DNA from: Bacillota bacterium
Lineage (GTDB): Bacteria; Bacillota; Clostridia; Christensenellales; Aristaeellaceae
Assembly: GCA_023413135.1 (NCBI GenBank)
Contig: JAEZQK010000125.1
Span: 21,570 to 85,569 of the forward strand
Length of the DNA stretch: 64,000 nt
Direction: 5' to 3'
Below the pieces are notes generated by a model. That model was not told the origin of the DNA, ran no database searches, and saw only the letters and a program-made list of their open reading frames with translations. Shown here piece after piece: positions 57,063-64,000 of the stretch. The first letter of the stretch is position 1. Each line of letters opens with the position of its first letter. A program made the position numbers and the translations under genes.

Positions 57063-58159
57063 CAGTCCTTCACCCCGCTTTTGCCCCAGCGAAGCTCCTC
57101 CTCATCAAGCGGCAGCCTTTTTTCCACCGGCAAAATAGGCTCGTACGCCATATGGGGCTCCGTTTGATACCAGTAGGCGGTGGTGGACCAGTCGTCGCTG
57201 CGGTGGTTGTTGTGGCCGTGCTCGATGGTCACCCGGATCTCCTTTTCAAAGGGCACCGGATCCTTGATGTGGTAGCGGTAGTAGGTGATCTTTCCCTTCC
57301 AGTTTTCCTTGCCGCCCAGGATGATGCCATGATACGGCGCGCTGTACTCCTGCTGGGGACACCAGGACATGTTCACATAGTCCTCCGTGCCTGTACCGTG
57401 CAGGCTGGGCGGCCAGCTTTCGCCATCCACAAAGATCATGTCGTCGCCTTCGCCGGGCCAGTCCCATAGGTTGCTTTCCCGCAGGTTGTGGATGTTGATG
57501 TTGCAGCCCACGTAATGGCCGGCGCCCTTGGCCTCCAGGATCACATAATTCCCCGCGCCGGTCGTGTTATTGCCGCCGAAACAGTAGAAGCGGTTATCCA
57601 GGCCATGGCTGGAAATGCCTTCTGTGGGGCATTCCCGGTGCCACCTGGCATGGAAGCGCAGGGCATCCTCCGGCAGCTTTTCAAACTTATCATAGTCGAT
57701 GTAGAAATACGTGAGCAGCGGCAGCGTGCCCTGGTTTTCCACCTCAATTTTTGCCTGGCCCGCAAAGGGCATGGGGAACCAGCAGTTAAAGCCCTTGCCG
57801 TTTTCCGGGCTCATTTGCAGGGGTTCGGAAACGAAATTCTTCGTTACCCCATGGCCCATGCCGAAGAAGTCGCCGATGGGCGCTTCCACGCTGGGCGTCT
57901 GCTCCCCGTCCCAGTACATGCGCAAAATCATACGGCGCAAAAAGTACTTTTCATCCTGGGGATGGTTCATCAGCGTAAACCAAATGTGGCAGATGCAGCC
58001 GGGTCCTTTGATATCCGCCAAGACGCGCGTTTCCCCGGGAGCGATGGTCCACCTGTCCTCGTTTCCGCCGGTGACATCATAGCTTGATACACGAAGCCTT
58101 CTTACATCGCGCTTCAAATGGATATTGGAAATATCACCGGGGACATAGCCTTTGCTCAT
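57062..58159 (-). CDS. DUF2961 protein (GH172-type glycosidase)
   Basis: A 365-residue cytoplasmic protein of DUF2961, now GH172, a jelly-roll fold that forms trimers or hexamers. Signatures are the early SSYDVTGGNEDRW, GPGCICHIWFTL, APIGDFFGMGHG and the catalytic segment HGTGTEDYVNMSWC with its conserved Glu. Characterised members cleave alpha-D-arabinofuranosides, fructofuranosides or related furanose linkages. ATG at 58159 has GGAGG ten bases upstream. It sits between the ABC permeases and the secreted GH183, so it would trim imported oligosaccharides. Exact substrate not readable. Confidence 0.88.
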   Translation of the reverse strand: MSKGYVPGDISNIHLKRDVRRLRVSSYDVTGGNEDRWTIAPGETRVLADIKGPGCICHIWFTLMNHPQDEKYFLRRMILRMYWDGEQTPSVEAPIGDFFGMGHGVTKNFVSEPLQMSPENGKGFNCWFPMPFAGQAKIEVENQGTLPLLTYFYIDYDKFEKLPEDALRFHARWHRECPTEGISSHGLDNRFYCFGGNNTTGAGNYVILEAKGAGHYVGCNINIHNLRESNLWDWPGEGDDMIFVDGESWPPSLHGTGTEDYVNMSWCPQQEYSAPYHGIILGGKENWKGKITYYRYHIKDPVPFEKEIRVTIEHGHNNHRSDDWSTTAYWYQTEPHMAYEPILPVEKRLPLDEEELRWGKSGVKD

Positions 58160-58179
58160 AAGGGTTCTTCCTCCAAACA

Positions 58180-59019
58180 TTACTTGATTCCCGAAATAAC
58201 GATTCCCTTGACGATATACCGTTGGAAGATGAGAAACACAATGATAGGCGGCAGCGCCGCAATGGCAGAGCCGGCCAGCACCACACCGTATGCTGTGCTG
58301 TACATGTTGTTATAAGACCTGATCACCTGCATCACCTGCATGTACTTGCTGCTGGTAACGGTCATGGCCGGCCAGAGGAAGCTGTTCCAGTAGCCCAGGA
58401 AAGCCCCCGTGCCCATGATGACGTAAGGCGACTTGGCGTTGGGGATAAAGATGCTCACAAAAATGCAGAACCGGCTGGCGCCATCAATCAGCGCCGCCTC
58501 CTCGGTAGCCATGGGCATGTTCAGGAAAAACTGCCGGAAGAAAAAGATGGAATAGGCGCTGGCCAGACCCGGCAATATCAGCACGGAATAGGAATCCAGC
58601 ATGCCCAGGGAATTGACCACCACGAAGGATGTGATCAGAATGGTGATGCCGGGAATGTACATGGTGAATATGGTAGCCCGCCACAACACGCGCTTGAATT
58701 TGAAGTCCAGCCGCGCGTAGGCGTAGGCGGCCATGGAATTGATGGTCACGGCGAGAAGTGCCGCGGTGACAGCCACAAAGGCGCTGGAGGCCATGGATTG
58801 CAAGAAGGGATACGATGTATCGGTAAACAGCTTTTGAATATTCTCCGTCACCCATACGGTGGGGAAAAAGCGCAGCGGGTTGGCTTTTAAAACTTCTTTG
58901 CCCGTCTTAAAAGCGGAAATGCCCATCCATAGGAGAGGAAAGAGAGACAGGGCCGTCACCAGCAGGGCGATGATGGTGAATAGTGCCGTGATGCGATTTC
59001 GTGCGCGGTTGACTGACAT
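58180..59019 (-). CDS. Carbohydrate ABC permease (MalG-like)
   Basis: A 279-residue CUT1 permease with six helices and the EAA loop EEAALIDGASRFCIFVSIFI-type sequence (about residue 190). The N-terminal IALLVTALSLFPLLWMGISAF and final FQRYIVKGIVISGIK match MalG-type proteins. Partner of the 59038 permease and the binding protein. No ATPase is encoded in the operon, so a shared MsmK-type ATPase elsewhere is expected. Confidence 0.93.
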   Translation of the reverse strand: MSVNRARNRITALFTIIALLVTALSLFPLLWMGISAFKTGKEVLKANPLRFFPTVWVTENIQKLFTDTSYPFLQSMASSAFVAVTAALLAVTINSMAAYAYARLDFKFKRVLWRATIFTMYIPGITILITSFVVVNSLGMLDSYSVLILPGLASAYSIFFFRQFFLNMPMATEEAALIDGASRFCIFVSIFIPNAKSPYVIMGTGAFLGYWNSFLWPAMTVTSSKYMQVMQVIRSYNNMYSTAYGVVLAGSAIAALPPIIVFLIFQRYIVKGIVISGIK

Positions 59020-59037
59020 CCTGATGCCTCCTTCCTA

Positions 59038-59955
59038 TCAGCCGTCCTGGGCTTTTTCAGAGCCGATGAGGGTGAATACGATGCTGTTGAGCAAGCCTAT
59101 GATCACCATCAGGCAAAGTGCGGCGGCCACGGTGAAGCCCATGGTATAGTCGGGAACCTTGAAGTTGTTGTAAATGTAGATCATGGGTGTCAGCGTGCTG
59201 TTCACAGGCCCGCCCGTACCGTTCATCATCATGTAGGGAACATCAAATATTTGCAAGGTGCCGGTCATCATATTGATGGTGACCAGAATAAACACGTTTT
59301 TCAGCGAGGGGATGGTGATACGGGTCAGCTTGACCCAGGCGTTGGCCCCATCCACCTCTGCCGCCTCGTAATAGCTTTGGGGGATGTTTTGAAGCCCGGC
59401 GTACATCACCAGGGAGTTGTAGCCAAAACCCATCCACAGTATGACAACGGCTACCGATACCTTGGCCAGCTCCGGCTCCGCCAGGAAGCCGATGCGCTTT
59501 CCGCCAAGCTGGCGCACAATGAAGTTCAATATGCCGCCCTGATAGTTGAAGATGAACAGAAAGATGACGGAGGCCACGATGCCGGAAATGACCGTGGGTA
59601 CATAGACGGCTGTTTTCGCATAGGCGCCGATGCGGGAGCTCATGCCCCTTAGCACATGGGCGAACAAAAAGGATGCCGCCACCTGGGTGGGGATGATCAT
59701 TGCCACGAACAACAAAATATTACTAAGTGATAGCTGAAACAACTGATTTTGAAGTACCATGCCGAAATTCTTAAGGCCAACGAAGTTGCTTCCCGCGTAA
59801 AACTTCCAGTCGGTAAAGCTCTTTTCCAGCGCCATGAACAGGGGTACCAGCACGAATACTCCCAGCATGGCGATGGAGGGCAGGATCATCAGGTAAGCCG
59901 TCCAGTGATCCATCCGCCTGGTGGCGCTGCGGGATGCGCCTTTTGCTTGTGCCAT
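59038..59955 (-). CDS. Sugar ABC permease (MalF-like)
   Basis: A 305-residue CUT1 permease with six helices and the EAA motif EAAEVDGANAWVKLTRITIP. The N-terminus MDHWTAYLMILPSIAMLGVF is typical of MsmF/MalF-type subunits in Firmicutes. GGAGGG lies eight bases before the ATG. It follows the binding-protein gene after a 77-bp spacer containing a strong hairpin. Confidence 0.93.
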   Translation of the reverse strand: MAQAKGASRSATRRMDHWTAYLMILPSIAMLGVFVLVPLFMALEKSFTDWKFYAGSNFVGLKNFGMVLQNQLFQLSLSNILLFVAMIIPTQVAASFLFAHVLRGMSSRIGAYAKTAVYVPTVISGIVASVIFLFIFNYQGGILNFIVRQLGGKRIGFLAEPELAKVSVAVVILWMGFGYNSLVMYAGLQNIPQSYYEAAEVDGANAWVKLTRITIPSLKNVFILVTINMMTGTLQIFDVPYMMMNGTGGPVNSTLTPMIYIYNNFKVPDYTMGFTVAAALCLMVIIGLLNSIVFTLIGSEKAQDG

Positions 59956-59991
59956 ACGTCCACCCTCCTTTCATAAAAGATACTTAAAACC

Positions 59992-60016
59992 GGGGGCGGG
60001 CGGCATGCCCGCCCCC
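59992..60016 (-). other. Intercistronic hairpin after the binding-protein gene
   Basis: GGGGGCGGGC (59992-60001) and GCCCGCCCCC (60007-60016) form a perfect 10-bp GC stem with a 5-base loop, without a T-run. Such hairpins between a binding-protein gene and its permease genes stabilise the upstream mRNA or reduce readthrough, giving more binding protein than permease. Confidence 0.7.
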
Positions 60017-60032
60017 AGTGAAAGAGGATGAA

Positions 60033-61325
60033 TTATTGGGGCTTCCTGCTGGCGTAATCGTTGGTCGAGATGAACAGGTTGATGCTGTCCGCGGCGGCTT
60101 TCAGCGCATCCTCGGGGGTAGCGCCGTTGACGATCACTTCACCCATGGCAGTGAGCATATGAGCGCTGACATCCCAGGCGTACAGGGGCTCGCTGATGGC
60201 GTTGGGGATAATCTGGGAGGAAATAACCTGCATCCACTCGTCATCCTTGGCGGCGGTGTTGACGGTCAGGTATTCATCCACAGCCTTGCGGGGGGAATAC
60301 TTGGAGAAGTTGGCCGCCTCAAAGAAGGACGCGGCACGGGCGGCATCGGAGCCCAGGAGCCAGGTGATGTAAGCCGCGGCGCCTTCCGGCTGCTTGGCCT
60401 TGGCGTCTACCACGTACGTCCAACCGCCCACAGTGCTATGGAAGGGGCTGCCGTCCTTGGTGGGGGCGGGGGCCACACCGATCTTGTCTGCCATCTCGGG
60501 GTAATTTTTGAGGATTTCCGCAATGCCCCAGGAACCTGAGAAGGTCATGGCCACACTGCCATCACCGATGAAGCGGGCAGACTCGTTGTAGGTGCCCAAC
60601 ACCTGGGCGGGAACGGCTTCGGTAGCATACAGATCTTTCATGAAGGTGAGCAGATCGATATAGCCTTGATCCTGGCAATCGGCCTTGGACCAATCTTCGG
60701 AAATGGGCCAGTGGCCGGCGGCGGTGTTCTCCCAGCCCCACATGGACCACTCATAGTTGAAAGTAGAGCCGAATTCCATGTCGCCGGTAACAAGCTTCGT
60801 CGCCGCGTCAGTGAATTCCGCCCAGGTCTTGGGGGGCTCTTTGTAGCCGGCGGCTTCCAGCAGGTCTTTGCGGTAGTACATAACCACGGCGGGTTCCACC
60901 AACTGCGGATAGGCGTACTTCTTGCCGCCGAGCGTCACCATGTCCAGCACGTTGGGATACACGTCATCCCAAGCTTCCTGGGGGATCAGCTCGTCCAGGG
61001 GCAGGTACAGGCCTTCCTTGGCGCCCCAGGGGATGCCGCCATAGTTCATCAGCATCATGTCCGGCGTGGTGCCGGCGGCACGGGCAGCGGAGATCTTCTC
61101 ATCCCATGCGGCGTGATCCACGAATTCCTGGGTAATAAAGTATTTCTGGTTGGGATCGGCGTTGAATTCAGCTACCTTTTCCTCGCACCAGGCACGGTTC
61201 CAGTCCTCAAACATGCGGTTCCACAGGATGACTTCCGTTTTGCCTTCCGTGGCAGCAAGCGCCCCCATGGGCAAAAGAGACAGGGCCAGCAGCAGAACAA
61301 GGGTCAGTGCAACCATCCGTTTCAT
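60033..61325 (-). CDS. Sugar-binding protein of the ABC transporter
   Basis: A 430-residue extracellular solute-binding protein (family 1): EVILWNRMFEDWNRAWCEEK at the start of the mature part, then TPDMMLMNYGGIPWGAKEGL and a C-terminal YASRKPQ. The signal peptide (MKRMVALTLVLLLALSLLPM, ending GALAATEG) has an AxA cleavage site but no lipobox Cys, which is unusual for a monoderm Gram-positive binding protein. It would bind the oligosaccharide released by the secreted GH183. RBS GGAGGG seven bases before the ATG. Confidence 0.9.
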   Translation of the reverse strand: MKRMVALTLVLLLALSLLPMGALAATEGKTEVILWNRMFEDWNRAWCEEKVAEFNADPNQKYFITQEFVDHAAWDEKISAARAAGTTPDMMLMNYGGIPWGAKEGLYLPLDELIPQEAWDDVYPNVLDMVTLGGKKYAYPQLVEPAVVMYYRKDLLEAAGYKEPPKTWAEFTDAATKLVTGDMEFGSTFNYEWSMWGWENTAAGHWPISEDWSKADCQDQGYIDLLTFMKDLYATEAVPAQVLGTYNESARFIGDGSVAMTFSGSWGIAEILKNYPEMADKIGVAPAPTKDGSPFHSTVGGWTYVVDAKAKQPEGAAAYITWLLGSDAARAASFFEAANFSKYSPRKAVDEYLTVNTAAKDDEWMQVISSQIIPNAISEPLYAWDVSAHMLTAMGEVIVNGATPEDALKAAADSINLFISTNDYASRKPQ

Positions 61326-61343
61326 TTGGGTTCCCTCCTTGTA

Positions 61344-63545
61344 TTATTTCACTTCCAGCATGTACAGCGTGCACGGGGAAAGCGTTATATCAACATGCAT
61401 CGTTTCCCCGTCCCGCAGCATGCCAAAATCCGTTTGCCTAAGCTGCTCCCGGTCAAAACCAGTAAACAGCGTGACCTTGCGCGGGCCGCCTGAGAAACCA
61501 AGCGACTTAAAGCCTAGCGCAAAGGATATTTGATGGGATGATTTGTCCGCGTTAGCCAGGAATAAGGCATATCCGCCGTCGGGGGCCTCATAGGCGGAAG
61601 CCACCACCGCAGGTACCTTGATCACGCCCCGGGCCTTGTAGGATGTATCCTTCTGGCCGTGGTTGTAATGGTACCAGTCCATTTCGACCTGTGGCAAAGC
61701 CATCTCGGGCACGGCCCGCATGTCGCCATAAGCCCAGTAAGGGTTCGCCAGCCCTGTCCTTAATGCGGCAAAAGCCTTTAAATAAGCAGCCCGGCCCTCA
61801 TCATAGGCGCAGTGTTGGGGATCAAAGTGGAAATAGTGCTCCTCACCGCTGTTCTCTTCGCCGTCCAGTTCCTCCATGGGGCTGTACTCATGGTTGATCT
61901 CATACAGCCCGCCCCACAGGTAAACCCGGGCGGCATTATAGTAGAACAACTCCCCTATTTCTTTTACCAGCTTGCCCCATCCGTCCATACGCACCACGCC
62001 GTATGGGTGGTAAACGAAATCGAAAAGCGGAATCATCCGGGCCAGTCCATTGCGCATTTGGGCCCTAAAGGGATATGTTTCCAGCGTGGAGCAGGGCTGG
62101 CCCCAGGCTCTCGCCTGGTAAAAGTCAAGCTGCGGCAGGAAAACTTCATTGATCATTTCCGTGCCCAAAGGCACATAATGTCCAGCTTCCTGGCAAAGTG
62201 CTTCCCGTGTATTCTCATATATTTCCCGGTAACCTTCGGTGATTTCCCTGCCGCCGCCTACCGCGTGGCCATGGTCATCCGCCAGGCAGACCTTGATCAG
62301 GTTGTTGGCGGAGATGTCATAATACATGGCGTCCACATGGGCTTCCCGAAGCACCTGCACATCCCGCTCCCTGTGGAAGTTCTTCGTAAATTCCGTGCAG
62401 GGACAAAGCATGTTGAAAGTATATCCGTCATGGCTGTAGGTGGGCTTGGGATACTTTTGCAGGTTCGCTTTCAGCGTTTCCGGATCGCTTTTGTCCAGCC
62501 CCACCAGGAAATCAAACTCAAAGGGGGCAAGGAAGTCGCCGTTTTCTTGGATAGCCTGTAAGTTTTCCTTACTAAAACGGGTAGGCAGCCAATCCTGCAT
62601 AGCCCCCGGTACGCTGTTGTAGAAATTCTGCTCCCTGTTCGTCCAGTCCGGCCCCAATACATGGAAGATAGGTGTGCCGATGTCCCGGCGGTAGCGGCGC
62701 AGCCATTTCGTGCGGTTATGTTTTGCGTTGATACCAAAGGTGCAGGCGCCGCTCTTTTCCAGCAGCCAATCCGCCTTGTTTTTCCTCGCATGGGCCGGGC
62801 CATGCATACACCAGGATTGCTTAAGTGCCCAAACCTTGTACATTTGGGCAGCTTCTTCCCAGCCATGACCCGCTGTAAAACGCACTACCACCGGATAGGT
62901 CATGGCGATGCTTTTGCCGGGCCCGATATCCTCAAAACCCGCCATGTGGCTGAAGGCCATTTTGCCCCGCGCCGTATAGCAGTTCAGCCACTTTTGATGG
63001 GCATGCCCGTCCAGCGCCGCAAAGTACAACCCGCCCTTGCGCTCCTGATAGTAGGTAAAAAACTGCATCGTCGCCCCGGAAAACCCTTCCGGATAAGGGG
63101 TAAAGCGCAGCGCGCCTTCCGATGGGACATAGGCGGCGGGATCCTGCAATAGGATGCCGGTAGCGTAGGCGTGGGCCAGATAGCCTTCCATACCGTAATC
63201 ACGGACATCTTCCAAAACCGGATATTCCAGCGCCCGGCAGCATTCCCCCGGCCTGTTTTCAAGGGATGCAGCAAAAGAAAATCCATCCTCCAGCAAACGG
63301 ATATCCGCTTGTACTGTGGCTGTATCCATCTCCCAGCACATGGACAGGCCGTTATCCGTTTGGCTATAGGTGAAGGCTCCGCTCCCATCCAGCATTTGCC
63401 CGTTTTTTTCAACACGGAAAGGCGGTGGCAACGAAGCTCCTGCGTCTATATAAGTACGGCCACGCAGGCAATCCTCAAGCTGTAAAACGGCCCCCGTCTT
63501 CTCATCCAGGGATAGGGCAGCTGCAGTATTTTTCAATACGATCAT
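61344..63545 (-). CDS. DUF6259 glycoside-hydrolase-like protein
   Basis: A 733-residue cytoplasmic protein. An N-terminal beta-sandwich (about 1-230) precedes a TIM-barrel-like part (about 240-600), with MYYDISANNL and DDHGHAVGGGREITEGY, a DUF6259 hallmark, and GTEMINEVFLP, whose Glu is a catalytic candidate. The C-terminal part is a small beta domain (GGYALFLANADKSSHQI). Relatives are found in polysaccharide loci and look like retaining glycosidases, but activity is not established. First gene of the operon; ATG 63545 has AGGAG nine bases upstream and operator C just before it. Confidence 0.75.
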   Translation of the reverse strand: MIVLKNTAAALSLDEKTGAVLQLEDCLRGRTYIDAGASLPPPFRVEKNGQMLDGSGAFTYSQTDNGLSMCWEMDTATVQADIRLLEDGFSFAASLENRPGECCRALEYPVLEDVRDYGMEGYLAHAYATGILLQDPAAYVPSEGALRFTPYPEGFSGATMQFFTYYQERKGGLYFAALDGHAHQKWLNCYTARGKMAFSHMAGFEDIGPGKSIAMTYPVVVRFTAGHGWEEAAQMYKVWALKQSWCMHGPAHARKNKADWLLEKSGACTFGINAKHNRTKWLRRYRRDIGTPIFHVLGPDWTNREQNFYNSVPGAMQDWLPTRFSKENLQAIQENGDFLAPFEFDFLVGLDKSDPETLKANLQKYPKPTYSHDGYTFNMLCPCTEFTKNFHRERDVQVLREAHVDAMYYDISANNLIKVCLADDHGHAVGGGREITEGYREIYENTREALCQEAGHYVPLGTEMINEVFLPQLDFYQARAWGQPCSTLETYPFRAQMRNGLARMIPLFDFVYHPYGVVRMDGWGKLVKEIGELFYYNAARVYLWGGLYEINHEYSPMEELDGEENSGEEHYFHFDPQHCAYDEGRAAYLKAFAALRTGLANPYWAYGDMRAVPEMALPQVEMDWYHYNHGQKDTSYKARGVIKVPAVVASAYEAPDGGYALFLANADKSSHQISFALGFKSLGFSGGPRKVTLFTGFDREQLRQTDFGMLRDGETMHVDITLSPCTLYMLEVK

Positions 63546-63561
63546 GGACACATCTCCTAAT

Positions 63562-63577
63562 GACATCGATGTCATAT
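63562..63577 (-). promoter_or_regulatory. Operator word C
   Basis: GACATCGATGTCATAT contains the perfect 14-bp palindrome TGACATCGATGTCA (63561-63574). It lies in the leader, 16 bases before the DUF6259 start codon, and resembles words A and B. A secondary or roadblock operator is likely. Confidence 0.55.
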
Positions 63578-63686
63578 TGCCCATAGCAAAAAGTATCGGA
63601 CTATTAGGTTTTCACACGTTTTTCCATTCTGTTCCGGTGAATTTTTTTCACCTTGAACATTTGGTCCATTTCACAACGCATTATGT

Positions 63687-63702
63687 GGCATCGGTATCAT
63701 AT
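63687..63702 (-). promoter_or_regulatory. Operator word B
   Basis: GGCATCGGTATCATAT overlaps the expected transcript start of the sugar operon (near 63699). It matches word A of the GH116 gene at 14 of 16 positions. Confidence 0.6.
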
Positions 63703-63706
63703 TCAC

Positions 63707-63735
63707 ATCATACATCGACTATTCGTATCTGTCAA
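63707..63735 (-). promoter_or_regulatory. Promoter of the six-gene sugar operon
   Basis: On the minus strand TTGACA (63735-63730), a 17-base spacer and TATGAT (63712-63707). The leader is about 150 bases and includes a hairpin GGTGAA/TTCACC (63636-63652). Confidence 0.8.
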
Positions 63736-63787
63736 GCCCAATGCTTTAAATTTTATGGTCATTTCAAAACAACATGCCAGATAGGAC

Positions 63788-64000
63788 TGATACCAATTTA
63801 AAACATGAATGCATCGATACGCATAGGCTTTGAAAGCGAATTCAACCCCGCAGTCCGTCATCCTGAGGAGCGGAAGTTTGAAACAGCCAATTGAATAAGC
63901 GCGGAAAAGGAAGGAACAGCAAAGCAGGCTGCTGAGAAGCAGCCGGAAATGAGGGGGATGAGGTCAGGCAGGAGCCGAGGGAGGGGGATCATCTTTGAAG
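63788..64000. repeat. Right edge: dispersed intergenic repeats, no gene seen
   Basis: GATACCAATTTAAAA (63789 on) resembles 55506 on. GTCATCCTGAGGAGCG (63857-63872) is identical, inverted, to 38036-38051. A small hairpin GGCTGCT/AGCAGCC lies at 63927-63944. The purine-rich last 80 bases hold no gene that I can support. Confidence 0.4.

Noticed and set aside
54232..57167. Long frames antisense to the GH116 (449 codons) and DUF4185 (392 codons) genes
   Set aside because: Shadow frames opposite recognised enzymes; no domains or start signals.

Overview
The window looks like a Bacillota (Clostridia, possibly Christensenellales-like) chromosome of roughly 50% GC. Reasons: Gram-positive style ribosome binding sites and TTGACA/TATAAT promoters, an L21-Prp-L27 cluster whose L27 carries the Firmicutes N-terminal extension, a SpoIID/LytB protein, a DUF368 transporter, a three-subunit [FeFe]-hydrogenase and CUT1 sugar ABC transporters without a local ATPase. 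The lifestyle suggested is anaerobic, fermentative and polysaccharide-degrading (gut or digester).

Region 1, 1-23.4 kb: the right-hand part of a prophage. Its left end, with the packaging and structural genes, lies outside the window. A genetic switch sits at 17.9 kb. Leftward from it runs a long, tightly overlapping early operon: a Cro-like regulator, small DNA-binding proteins, an AbrB protein, an SbcC-like ATPase, RecT, a metallo-beta-lactamase-fold nuclease candidate, a YfdQ-like protein, a DUF4373 replication protein, DnaB, two DNA methyltransferases, two radical SAM proteins, and ASCH and DUF488 proteins. Rightward runs the lysogeny module: a CI-like repressor, a secreted protein, a TM2 protein, an ImmA peptidase, DUF3800, a MuF-tail fragment and a tyrosine integrase. 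The integrase abuts tRNA-Arg(ACG), the probable attB. The divergent promoters carry four 12-bp operators at 22/22/25-bp spacing.

Region 2, 23.6-38.2 kb: host genes. These are an MFS exporter with an ArsR-type regulator, SpoIID/LytB, an ADP-forming acyl-CoA synthetase, DUF554, rplU-prp-rpmA, a WYL-regulator/GyrI-like cluster, and a DUF368 polyprenyl-phosphate transporter. They are separated by several MITE-like elements, one nested inside another.

Region 3, 38.2-53.0 kb: a tandem cytochrome-b5-like lipoprotein, a four-module GH10 xylanase, a NatAB-type ABC exporter, a hydCBA hydrogenase operon with a probable Rex operator, a serine hydrolase, and a MalT-like LuxR regulator next to a CPBP protease operon.

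Region 4, 53.0-63.7 kb: a carbohydrate locus. A GH116 gene (+) faces a six-gene operon (-) that encodes a DUF6259 glycosidase-like protein, a sugar-binding protein, two permeases, DUF2961 (GH172) and secreted DUF4185 (GH183). Both promoters are TTGACA-17-TATGAT and carry the same operator word. GH172 and GH183 are families with known D-arabinofuranosidase and endo-D-arabinanase members, so this may be a Gram-positive D-arabinan (or related furanoside) utilisation regulon. This is the most interesting system seen here.
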